This document shows positions 1 through 11,100 of a stretch of DNA of 64,000 bases, in pieces (positions within the stretch are counted from its first letter, which is position 1; each line of letters starts with the position of its first letter). Made by a program: the position numbers and the translations under genes. The DNA is from Edolisoma coerulescens. Lineage: Eukaryota > Chordata > Aves > Passeriformes > Campephagidae. The DNA is taken from the NCBI GenBank assembly GCA_013397115.1, contig VWZW01002447.1, positions 124,001-188,000 on the forward strand, in the 5' to 3' direction. The notes beneath the pieces are model-generated. The model was not told the DNA's origin, ran no database searches, and saw only the letters and a program-made list of their open reading frames with translations.

Positions 1-1589
1 TGGTATTGACTTAACCCCCTTTATACAATTTCTCAAGTTGCATCCCTTGGGAAGGACTTGTACTGGAAAATAAGTTTAAATTGAACTTTCTCCTTTGCAA
101 CAATAGCATATGACAGCCTACAGTAAATGTCCCTATGTTTTTTTATTTGGGTGTGCTGCATGAATAAAATTAATGGACCAATAATTGTATTAGGCAGGAA
201 GTAGCTGAAAATTCATTCATTACACATGCTGCTAGACATATAAGACTCCTGAGGGCCTATGTTTTTGGAGAGTAATAATGCATGTTTGGTTACTTTGGAA
301 AAAACCACGTTTATTTGGTTTGGTTTTGGTTTTTTTTTTACAAAGTATAAGCTCTTATATTTCCACTGCCCTTTTAAAATCTGCGTTTCAGACTAAGAAC
401 TTCTTTCCTAAACGCTGGGGGCTTGAGATTCATATGTCTTAGAGAAGATCTTATTAACATGCAGCATTCGTTGCTCAAGGCTCATTGACCAGCTTTCCTT
501 TTCCATAAAAATATAATGCCAGATTCTACAGTAATTTTCATTTACTCCCCAGGTAAACTTTTGAATGATCTCTGTAAAACCAATTTGAATAACATCTGTT
601 TCTCCTCCCAGTTTGGCTAGATGCTGACTGAAATACTGAAGAAATTTAAAGCAGTATGCTGAATTACATTTCCAGAACAGTTGTTTCTTTTGACTGGAAT
701 CAGCAATCATGTTCTTTAGACCGAAGGAAGACATAGAGATTTTATAGTTTATATTCCAATAAAATATAAATTAGTGATGCCAGTCTTTGTAAAAAATGTA
801 TGTTACGTATTCCAACAATAGCAAAAGAATATACTTTAAATTAAATACCTGGCAGTATCCTCAGGTTAGAACTTGATTATTTTCATTTCCAAAAGTTCAA
901 TAAGATGCTTGAAGAAAGGGACTTCTGTACTTCAGCATCAGCATGAATTACTTCCTAGAAAACATTTAGCCCTCATGCTATGTTTCTAACAAATATTTTA
1001 ATTATATTTTAGGCTTTTTAATTACAACTTTAAATTTCATTTAGCTTATTTTAACTAGCTGCATAAAAAAATGACTCATTTAGATATAATTTAATTAAGT
1101 TTGCATTAGCCAATTTATAATTTGGATACTGGAGTTAAAAATAGTCCAACTAATTGGATATTCATATGTATGGAAGATATGTAAAATAAGATCATAGGGC
1201 TAAGATTCTTGCACTGATTATTATTTTACTCTCCCCCTAGCACAGCAAATATCAGCAAAGCTATTCAGCAATTCCATACAGACGTAAGAATCTATTCAGG
1301 GTACATTACTGGGAGGCAACCCATTTCTGTAAACATGTGCCTGCAATACTGTTTTAAGTACCCTAGGATATATGAGATTCTTCACAGGATTTTAAGACAT
1401 GATTTGAGCCCGTGTACTTCTGAATCAGCAATCTGTTTCAAAAAGGGTAATCCCTATTTGCCTGAACTGCCTTTGGATTCCTTTGCTCCAGAACTGAGTT
1501 TCACTTCAAAGTCTTGTATAAACTAGAAACAAAATGTCTCTGTATTTTAATACACGGTATCATTGTACAAAAGAAGAACAGAAAAAAAC

Positions 1590-1775
1590 CTCAACAAAAC
1601 AAACAACCCCCAAACAAACAAACAAAAAAAATACCCCCAAAGTCCACAAAAAATCAACCAAACCAAACCAAAACAAAACAACCCCAAACAAAACAAAACA
1701 AAACCAAACCAAAAAACCACACCCAAACTCAACCAAATGAACTAAACACAAAAAAACCCCCAAAACCATAAAGAA
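1590..1775. repeat. A/C-rich low-complexity tract
   Basis: About 185 bases made almost only of A and C on the plus strand, in irregular CAAA, CCAAA and CCCCAAA units. The composition opens several overlapping spurious frames on both strands (Lys/Gln/Asn/Pro-rich one way, Phe/Leu/Gly/Val-rich the other), which are not genes. Confidence 0.85.
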
Positions 1776-2795
1776 AACCCTCAAAATAAATCAAAATTCG
1801 GCTTAGTATCCTTTAAAATCACAACATAGTTTTGAAACTAGATGCTTACCTCTCACTTAGATCAATCACTAGTATTTTCTAATACTACTTGGTGTAGTGC
1901 TAAATCAATAAGTGTCAGTGTTATCTTGCAGTATGATATGGGGTTTGCCTTCTTGAAACAAATCATTGACTTGGAAACTGCCACATTAGCAGTGGAATTT
2001 ATGAATGTACTGCTTTACCAAAATTCCTACATAATTCAAGTTTCTTTCATATAATTTATGCAATTATAAACTAAATTATAAATTAAAGAGCCACAGTATG
2101 GTTAAAAAGCTTCTGCACTGTATTTGAAATTTTTTATGTGATTATCTTAAAAATTTTGGTTCCTCTGACAGCCCTCTATAACTATACACATTATTATTCA
2201 TTCTGTAACATCAAACAGAGGAAAAGTGTCTTAAGTTCTGAACAGTAATCATGTTTTGTTAAGGCACACATTTTCTCTCAGATAGCTAATATGGATTTTT
2301 TTTTTTTTTTTAAATATTCACCAAGGGAAGTTGACGTGGATTGGAAAGGCGATCAGTTTTGTCTTGCTTTTCCTAATGAGTCTAAGTGGCCAAAATCTGA
2401 GAGTGAAAAAGAGGTTTGTAGTAATCACATTACAAGAATCTCACTTTTTAATTTCCTTGGAATTATCACTTAATAACATTTACCCTTCTCTCAGAGGCAA
2501 GAGTCATAGATGGATTTTTGTCTGTTCTCTGACCAGTTTCATTTAATGGCCCCTGATCATATAGGGATGGGTTCTCTATCATTTTACAAATAAAATACTT
2601 TCTTCCTCAGATAAGATGTTGAAATTTAAGACTGATGGTCAACTCAGAGAACCTATTTCACATACATAGCTCAGTACAATATCAGTGAAAGCAGATCTCT
2701 GTGTTTGGTATTAATAACCTAGCATTGGCATGATTGCAATCTTTCTTAGCTAAAGAAAGCGACAATTTAAAATCACAAATGTTGCTTGGCTTTTC

Positions 2796-2905
2796 AATGT
2801 TTTTGTTTTGTTTTATTTTGTTCTATTTGTGGGTGTTTGGGTTTTTTTGGGGGGGGGAGGGAGGGTGGTGTTGGGGGTGCTTGGCTTTTGGGATTTTTTT
2901 CCTCA
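2796..2905. repeat. T/G-rich tract with G-quadruplex motif
   Basis: The plus strand is T/G-rich. From 2849 to 2877 it has four G-runs of 9, 3, 3 and 5 bases separated by 1, 1 and 7 bases, which fits the usual G3+N1-7 quadruplex pattern. Folding is inferred from the pattern only. Confidence 0.7.
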
Positions 2906-5162
2906 AATGCCACAACCAGTACTAGAGTTGTTCAAATGTTTATTACATTTTTAGGTCTGCATATAATTCCTCTTTCTCAGCTCTGATAAATCTTTTATTT
3001 ATTTGTATGATGATGACACTGTCTTGTTGCTATCTGATAAGAAGACTAGCAAGATTAACACTATTCTTCATGCTGAGCTAACAGAAAGTAACAAAGTGAC
3101 TTCATGAAAATGGAGCTAATACTCAATTTAGATAAGGCTTCTGGGGTATTGTTCACTCCTTGACCTCTGCCAAGGAGGAAGGTTTTCAGATTAATTCCGA
3201 CAAGAACACACAGCAACACAATGAATATTACTAAAAATCTTCCAGTATAATATCTGGCCTGTTTTATTCTCTTATCTAATGGCAAGGACAGCAGTAAAAA
3301 TGACACTACATGTTTATATAGATGTTACCCATATAGAGTTAATCTCTTCCAAGTTTGTTTTTTTCTTTTTTTTTTTTAACCAACTGGCTTTAGAAGATTT
3401 CCATATCTTTCTGTAGTTAGATTTTAATCTTTTTTATGAGCACTTGTTCCTAAGGCAGAGTTAGTGTCAAATCTCCCTATATTTCTTTCCTGTGTACATG
3501 TTTGCACTGTATAAAAAGGGTTGTTTCTTCCAGAAAGAGAGAACAACGTTATATAGAACTCATTGACTTCTTATTTTTGTATCTATATTGTTTGGAAAAA
3601 AACTGTGTGGACTTACAGTAGTTTCTCTAGAATAGTAGTCCTGTTGGAATTGTAGGTAGTCTTGCAATTCCATTTTTTGGTGGTGAAATGATGGTAGCTT
3701 GGTACATATGTGTAAAACCTGGAAGTTGTAAAGAATTTAGAAAAAAATCTTGCCATTTTTAAGCCATTTACCATATATGAAACAGTCAGGTCTGTATGTC
3801 AATTTGAATTATTTCTGATCTTTCCCAAATCTTCTCAAACTGTATTTTTTTGAACATATGAATTGATCAAGTTAACTGAGAAACTTGCTGAAAGGCAAGC
3901 TTAATTCAGAAAAGCTCATATTGTTTAAGAATCTACAGTTCTGGGTTTTTCCTGGAGTATGACTCTTACCCAATTTTGTAAACACAACCTTCAATAATCT
4001 TGAAAGAGAAAAAAATTAATAACTATCCATTCATCAGTGTATTTGAATTATGTTTTACTCTTACATAGGGACTTAAGCAGAATAATTTCTTTACCATGGG
4101 TGTCATGACATGTGAACTGACAGTAGTAACATTGCAAGGGCATGCTCTTAGCCTCTGGACATTATTAGTCAGTTGAGCCCTTCACCAAATTTTTGCTCTA
4201 CATCACCTGACAAGAACTAATCTCTTAGTACATATGGTCTGTTTTTCCTATCTCTAATACAAACTAGTGACTCAAAAAATCTGAGAACTTCTGTTTCTAT
4301 GGTGTAGGTTAGGTACTGGGACACAACTCACAATAAAAACCAAAATAAAACCCCTCTTGAATATGCAGTATAACTCATTAAGAAAATTCAGAGACAGAAA
4401 TAAATGTGAAATAACTGTAACGAACATGATGAAGACCATTCCTTGCAACTGCATATGTATGCATTCTGCTAGATATACACATTATACACATCCACACACA
4501 CCAATGTTGTGTGTAACATATACAATGCAAGGACAGCATATTTCGGATACAGCATCCAGCTAAGGAGACACAGGCTGCTATAGAAAGCACAACAGGAAAA
4601 TATAAAATAAATTATTAAATGTTTCAGAACTGCTAGAAAAGCAACTCAAAGCACACTAGTTAAAAAACCAATATAATAGGTTACCTGTGTTAAATAAATG
4701 TCACTAATGAGATGCACTTATACTTACTCACATGGTAAAATACTTAGCCTTGCCTCGAATAAAATGAATACTTCTTGCATTAAACCTAGAAATTAAGCTT
4801 CTTTTTTTGTTCTTTCCCCCTCCAGGATGTGCCCCATTTAATTTAAGTTATACTCTTTAATTTGCCCACGCATCAGGCTACCTGCATAGCCCAAATGCAC
4901 TGGCACCTCTCAGAGGCTATAAGCAAAAAGAAAGAACAGCTGCTAGCAGACCTCTGTGAGATAACAAATCAGCAACAGGTGCTGTAGGCATTCAGGAAGA
5001 CTGGAGATCGGTTTGCAAATGAAATACATCTAGGAGGAAAACAGAAGAAATAAAGCAAGCTGTTTGTAAGACAACATGAAGAAACTGTGTTTGATTTTGG
5101 GGCCTGTGAAACTAAAATTGGCAAAGGGATGAAAATCAACACAGCTAATGAGTAAAGCGGCC

Positions 5163-5335
5163 AGCAAGAAAAGAAAAGAAAAGAAAAAAGAAAAGAAACA
5201 AAAAAACCCCCACAAAACCCCCACAAAAACCCAAAGAACCCCAAAAACCCCCCAAAAAGCCGAATAAAAAACCCCCCAAAACCCCAAAACAATAACAACA
5301 AAAAAAACCCCAAACAAACAAAACCCAAAAATTAA
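5163..5335. repeat. Purine tract grading into A/C-rich tract with minus-strand G4 motif
   Basis: A GAAAA-type purine run (about 5165-5200) passes into blocks of C-runs and A-runs. On the minus strand, five G-runs between 5207 and 5253 are separated by 5-7 bases, so the minus strand fits a G-quadruplex pattern. The minus-strand frames of 95-119 codons through it, rich in Phe, Gly, Leu and Trp, are by-products of composition. Confidence 0.8.
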
Positions 5336-6926
5336 TCAGAATGGTGAAATAATTCAATTGTCCACGAAAAAAGGTAGACAACCTTTGCATTTTCCTGCTA
5401 AAAGACAAAGAAAAGAATGCTGAAACTAATCCTAGTTCATACACTGGTATTTTTAATATGTTTCAGAAAATTCATATTGTTTGGACTGCAATATTATGGT
5501 AATGCTCTGATTTTTCTCTGTACCTTCCTTCTCTCCATGACTATAATCAAGGGTATTGATAGCTCATCAATGTCTGCCATTGTTCTATTTCTTCAGATTT
5601 TCTTTTCTTTTGGTGTCTTCTGGCAATTTCTCTGCATATAAATGAGGCTGAAATCAAAGGAGAAATGAGACAATTTTAAAGAAGATCAGAACTGGAAAAT
5701 TATTTTTTAATTCTATACTTTTTTTTTCAGTTACTTCATCTTTCTTTATAATTTTTAGTTTATATTTCCCCTCTTACATCCTAGAAAATGCAAGAAATTC
5801 ACAGATATGAATTGGTTTTAATTGCATCTTTGCTGTTAGGTGGTTTTCTGCTTATATTTATTCCTGGATTTAAAAAACTGAAGATGTTGTTGAGAGTAAG
5901 AACTAATTTTCTATTTTAAAAAGTTGAGTGAGAGATACTGTGTGACAAATTGCTCTTCTTATTCCAGGTAGCACTTTGGAAGATCTAATTGGAGAGCAAG
6001 ACAAGACCATTCTATGTTGCACAAACACACAGAATTAAGTCCCAAACACTGTACAAACTCTGCACTAAATAAAGAGGCAAAACAGGCGCATGCAAACTTG
6101 ATGGAAATGTGTAACGACACAGTGCACATGTATTGAAAAGTCTTGCTACCAGAAGCCTAAATAGTAGAAGTCCGGTCTTTGGTGTATTATGTAATCAGCC
6201 TGTATAATAGTCCAATCAGTTTCAGAGGATTAGTGACAGTGGTGGTGGTAAATAAACAAAGCAAAGCAAAACTCATAGTCCCTTAGGCTTTTTCTGCCTA
6301 CTTACCCCAGGTCTTGAAAGTACTTTTGATCAGTTATTTGCACACTACAACTGTTAAGCAACTCTCATTCAAGAGTCATGACCCAGGCCCTACCCAGGCA
6401 CAAAACATTTTATGTTTCCCATAGAGCCACCAACAGTTACGACTTTTCCTTTTGTAAATAGCAGTAGTTGTGTTTTTAACATTTATTTCTCCAGTATTTG
6501 TATGCATTTCATATACATATCTTTATACTTCCAGAAGCTAAAAATCTTATACCTTAAACATCTAAAAGTAATCTCTTACTTTGTTTACTTTCATGTAAAA
6601 ATACTTAATGATTTCTAATTACCAGTAACAAAACAGGATACTTGTGTGTCTATATTTCACCATCTATAATCTACCTGAGCAAGACAAAATCTTTTTTTAA
6701 ATTGGGAAATATAGTTTACATTTAAAAAGCAGTTTCTTGTTCTAAAATGTTATAACTTGAATAATAGTCAGTGCCCTCCAATGACCCAGGAGAGTAGTAG
6801 CAATGCATAAATAAATTAGAACCCAAGGCAACTCGCAAGGTGTTTTACATTGCTCAATAGTTCATTGGCTGGCAGAACAAGTAGAGCAAAATATTTCAGA
6901 GCTGAGCTGATATACTTTATTCTCCA

Positions 6927-7107
6927 GAATCACCGAAGAGTTAGGGTTAGAAGAGACCTTAAGGATATCTGTTTCAATCCCCTGGCCATTGACAGAGACA
7001 TCTTCCACCAGACCAGGTCACTCAGAGCCCCATCCAACCTGGTCTTGTACACTTCCAGGGACAGGGCACCCTCAGCTTCTCTGGCCAACCTATTCCAGTG
7101 CCTCACA
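6927..7107 (-). mobile_element. CR1 LINE 3'-end fragment
   Basis: Read on the minus strand, this is the terminal part of a CR1 retrotransposon. On the plus strand it has the typical order of blocks: an AGAATCA-type end, a (G)TTAGGGTTAGAAGAGACC block, the 'accagaccaggtcactcagagcc' type block, 'acacttccagggacagggc', and 'tattccagtgcctcac'. It stops shortly before the inverted LTR-like repeat, so the 5' side is truncated or was interrupted by that insertion. It codes for nothing. Confidence 0.85.
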
Positions 7108-7140
7108 GGAAATTATAGTAATCCTGACCGTAACACTAAC

Positions 7141-7526
7141 TATCCTGGAGTGATGTTATAAGACCTCTCTATTGCCTAACCCTCTGCTTAATGCCCAAAG
7201 GATGCTGTACCTTTGAGATGGACCTGGGGGGCGAGGCCGGGCCAGAGCCGTGGGACCCCGGCTCGGTCAGTTCAGCGGAGCAGCCCAAGGGCTCTGGGCC
7301 CTACGGTCTGAGCAGTGCTCGGGAGGGAGCGTGCTGGGAGCGCTGTGCTGCTGCTTTGGTGGGTTGTTTTTTTTTTTTCCTCTATTCCCGTTATGGTTAA
7401 GGAAAGTTTTGTTCTTTTTCCTTCCCTCCCTCTGGTCTCTCTGCCCTCCTTCCCTTCTCTCCGATCCGGGGGACCTGCGGGTGGGCCCCGGCGGGCCCAC
7501 GGGCGGCCCCGGCTGGTCCGAGCCCC
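7141..7526 (+). mobile_element. LTR-like sequence, left arm of a large inverted repeat
   Basis: A GC-rich segment that contrasts sharply with the AT-rich flanks. Bases 7143-7494 are the reverse complement of 7818-8169, with one mismatch that I can see (7159 versus 8153). The pairing rule is x with 15312 minus x. The outer end reads TATCCTGG here and TGTCCTGG on the other arm, as expected for a TG-starting LTR. A pyrimidine-rich stretch follows a decayed AATAAA-like site (7396-7415), which resembles the R-U5 part of avian LTRs. The frames of about 220-240 codons crossing the N gap are not real genes. The LTR identity is an inference; the inverted repeat is directly visible. Confidence 0.6.
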
Positions 7527-7817
7527 NNNNNNNNNNNNNNNNNNNNNNNNNNNNNNNNNNNNNNNNNNNNNNNNNNNNNNNNNNNNNNNNNNNNNNNNNN
7601 NNNNNNNNNNNNNNNNNNNNNNNNNNNNNNNNNNNNNNNNNNNNNNNNNNNNNNNNNNNNNNNNNNNNNNNNNNNNNNNNNNNNNNNNNNNNNNNNNNNN
7701 NNNNNNNNNNNNNNNNNNNNNNNNNNNNNNNNNNNNNNNNNNNNNNNNNNNNNNNNNNNNNNNNNNNNNNNNNNNNNNNNNNNNNNNNNNNNNNNNNNNN
7801 NNNNNNNNNNNNNNNNN
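7527..7817. other. Assembly gap (291 N)
   Basis: A run of N lies between the two arms of the inverted repeat. The non-N spacer is only 32 bases (7495-7526) on the left side. What lies inside, and its true length, cannot be read from this window. Confidence 0.99.
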
Positions 7818-8171
7818 CCGCCGGGGCCCACCCGCAGGTCCCCCGGATCGGAGAGAAGGGAAGGAGGGCAGAGAGACCAGAGGGAGGGAAGGAAAAAGAA
7901 CAAAACTTTCCTTAACCATAACGGGAATAGAGGAAAAAAAAAAAACAACCCACCAAAGCAGCAGCACAGCGCTCCCAGCACGCTCCCTCCCGAGCACTGC
8001 TCAGACCGTAGGGCCCAGAGCCCTTGGGCTGCTCCGCTGAACTGACCGAGCCGGGGTCCCACGGCTCTGGCCCGGCCTCGCCCCCCAGGTCCATCTCAAA
8101 GGTACAGCATCCTTTGGGCATTAAGCAGAGGGTTAGGCAATAGAGAGGTCTTCTAACATCACTCCAGGACA
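7818..8171 (-). mobile_element. LTR-like sequence, right arm of the inverted repeat
   Basis: Reverse complement of the left arm, ending in CCAGGACA at 8164-8171, so on the minus strand it opens TGTCCTGG. Both arms therefore have their LTR-start ends facing outward, unlike a normal provirus with directly repeated LTRs. The five flanking bases are CTAAC (7136-7140) on the left and TTAAC (8172-8176) on the right. This 4-of-5 match could be an aged target-site duplication. Confidence 0.6.
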
Positions 8172-11100
8172 TTAACATATTTCTTCCTCGGGCTGTGATT
8201 GTCCCTTGATCTGATCCAAATTCCTGTTCTAATTATGGAGGAACTTGGAGTAAGCCTTGAAACAAGAATTATTCTGCTGCCAATTGACTACAAGGTTCTC
8301 AGTGATGTGTGCTTGAAAGATGGCTGGTGTTGGAGTTGCCTTCTGATTTCCAGTTTCATCTATTTTGGGAGGAGAAATGCTTGAAATCTTCACCAAAAAA
8401 AAGTTAAAAATTGTATGCATGGGTTTTATAAGGTAGCATAATTTCCTGAACAATGGCTGGCCAAAAAACTATTAAAAATCTAATATAAATCACAGATATT
8501 GTTATGCTTCCTAAATATTGCAACCCTGATGTAATTTTCTTAATCCTTTTAAAATTCTGTTATAAGTACAAAGTAGATTCTAATGTGCACAATGATACCC
8601 TTTTGGTAAGCCAAGAAAGTAAGATGACTTGGATATTGTTTTGTTTGAGGGTTTTTGTGGGATTTTTTACCAGAAAAATTTATTGCACTTTCTTGGCAGA
8701 TTTAAGATGCATATTTGATTTTTTAAAGGAACGTTAAGAAAAAAACAGACTAAATAGTGGGGTTTAACTGAATACCTTTATGCACCTTTACATGCATTTA
8801 ACAACTTTTCCTCCCTCTCTTTTCCAGTAGCAGCAATATCTGATAAAAAGAACTCGCCCTATAAATTTTTTTCTGTGGGGTGTTGACTTTTTGTTGCTTT
8901 TAATTAGTAGTTTGTTTATATATGAAAAGCTAATCATGAGAAAAAACACAACTGGATGTGAGGAAGCAAGTTTGAAATAAAATTCTATATATGTTGGGAT
9001 TTTCATTGTTTTGGGGTTTTTAATAGTAATATTTTAAAATAGTATACAGATGGAATAAAACCTTACATACACCGGATTAGAATATGGTGACCTAACATTT
9101 GAGATGTTTAGTAGACATGCTATAGCTTGAAGTCCTGACCCTGAGAGTGCCACAGATTTAATAGATACTCCTAAAGTAAGTTCCCAGAGGAGATGTTGCT
9201 CCGTGTCTCTACCTCTTAGAAATGACTTATGCCCTATAACTCATGTTCTAATTAGCCTCATAAATGTTTAATTTTTTTCTTTTGCTGTTGTGAAAAGCTG
9301 AGATTGTTCTGCTGGAGTACTCAGAATTATGTCATGCAAATAATGAAGTACTGAGACTACAGTCTTTTTTGTACTTCACCTCTGCTTTTATTTTCCAGTA
9401 AGCCCTTCTCAAATACAAAATAGATTTGTGCATTTCCTTTTAGGGCAAAACAGGAGCAATTGTCTTTAATGGCATAATTTCTAACTTCTACTTAGTATTG
9501 CTTTTTGGACTTCAGATTGAGACAGTATCCTCGTTTAGTCATTTGACCTTCAAAATAAAAAATATATTTTGCACAGTTTGAGGCTTTTTAGCCCAACAAT
9601 GAACATGGTAAGCAGCTAGCAAAAATCATGCCTTCATCTTTTCACTCTGAAGTGACTTCTATCTCTTGACCAGTAAATAAGTCTTTACCTCAAGAAAAGT
9701 TCTATAATTGAAAGGCGTTTTTTTTCCTTTTGTGACAAGATGTATAAATGCTAGGACCAAAGTTTTCATGATGTGTAATGGAATAATTTAATGCAGAGAG
9801 GTTCCTTTAGACTTTAAATGAAGTATCAAGGGATATTTACTGGAAAAGAATATTACTTGTGAAAGAGAAGTTAATGGAGTGAGTAAACAAAATCAACATC
9901 CTTTCTTCTTCTGCAAATTTATATTGGCTACAAGACGCAGCAGTGGATTTTATAAGTAAATTGTTTGTAGTATCCCACTGTCACTCAGTAGCTGGAAAAT
10001 TCCTTAACTTAGTGAAGCTGTATTTGAAGAGTGCATTTATGGCTTTTGAAATTATGGCTTTAATTATTGATTGGATACTTCAGCATGGCATCCATAAATG
10101 CAACACATTAATTACTCTTGGAGTTAGCTATGAAGTTGAAAAAAAATGCTGAATAGATGGTGCCTGCCTAATTATTTTAAGCTTTAAGTAGTCTGATGTT
10201 GGTCACCAAAGGAAAAGCATGTTGATCCTTTCCATAAAATGTAGCATACACTACCTTTTATGTGTTTAATTCAAACTAGTTCATATAATCCAATCTGTAA
10301 TAGATCTTGATACTTTTTATGGGCAAAAATACTATAACCTCCTAGGCAAAGGATACAACTCATGATTGTAATCCTTTTTTTTGGTAGAAAGCATATCTCT
10401 TATTTAATGTTCCTTAAACTACTTTTGTATTAAATATTCACCCTTTTCTAGGATAACCACCTGCTGAAACCCTAAAGAACTGTTAGTAGAGTAAGTCTCA
10501 TAAAAGTTGGACAGTATGTTAATATATTCTGCCCCTGTATGCTCCTGTTTAATAATGCATGCCATCTCATCCTGGTGCATAGCTTATTCTCTCCTCAGCT
10601 TAACATTTGTTTATAAATATTATAACAGAAGTTCTTCAATTGTTAATCCATTTTGCACAACAACAACTTGAGAGACCCCTCATTTTACTCTGTGCCAGGA
10701 AGCATGTGCCAGAAAGCTGTTCTTTGAGATTAAATATACAAATAATTAAGGGCTTCTGTAATGATGCAGAAGGAAAAATAATCCTGTTCTGCAAGACTTT
10801 CAATTTTTGTAACAGTTTTTCTTGGAATAAAATTTATCTGAATTTTCTAAGAAAATGGCAATATATTCTCCTATACCAAAAGTAAGTAAATGAGGTTTTA
10901 CATTTCTATAGGCTTGAACTGGTCTTGAGTTCTTCACATTAGTTATTTTATTTTCTTTTTCTATGTTCCCTCCAGTGTTGACAGTATTTTGATGAATTAT
11001 TCATAGTGATATATGTGTATGTATAAAATGTATTTAGAGCAAGTTGTTGGAACAGAATCATGAGGTAAATAATTACTAAATGCAATGCTTTTGCTGATTA

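Larger units (their letters stand above)
1..6926. other. AT-rich single-copy region, no gene seen
   Basis: No open frame here resembles a known protein, and no RNA gene is visible. The longest frame is a 108-codon minus-strand ORF at 408-734, which I do not recognise and treat as probably chance. The stretch holds homopolymer and A/C- or T/G-rich low-complexity tracts, listed separately. It is most simply intergenic or intronic sequence. Confidence 0.6.

Noticed and set aside
408..734. 108-codon minus-strand ORF
   Set aside because: No recognised domain, no clear splice sites or promoter, and one frame of this length is possible by chance in 64 kb. Worth a translated search but not called as a gene.
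1514..1784. Overlapping ORFs on both strands
   Set aside because: Produced by the stop-poor A/C tract; composition is extreme and no protein family fits.
4969..5444. Minus-strand ORFs of 95-119 codons rich in Phe, Gly and Leu
   Set aside because: Translation of the low-complexity C/A tract, not a membrane protein.
6934..6952. Telomere-like GTTAGGGTTAG
   Set aside because: Only two units, at the position where CR1 3' ends carry GTTTGGGTTGGAAG-like sequence; explained by CR1.
7250..8062. Four ORFs of 221-241 codons across the N gap
   Set aside because: They are open only because the gap is translated as unknown residues, and they mirror each other through the inverted repeat.
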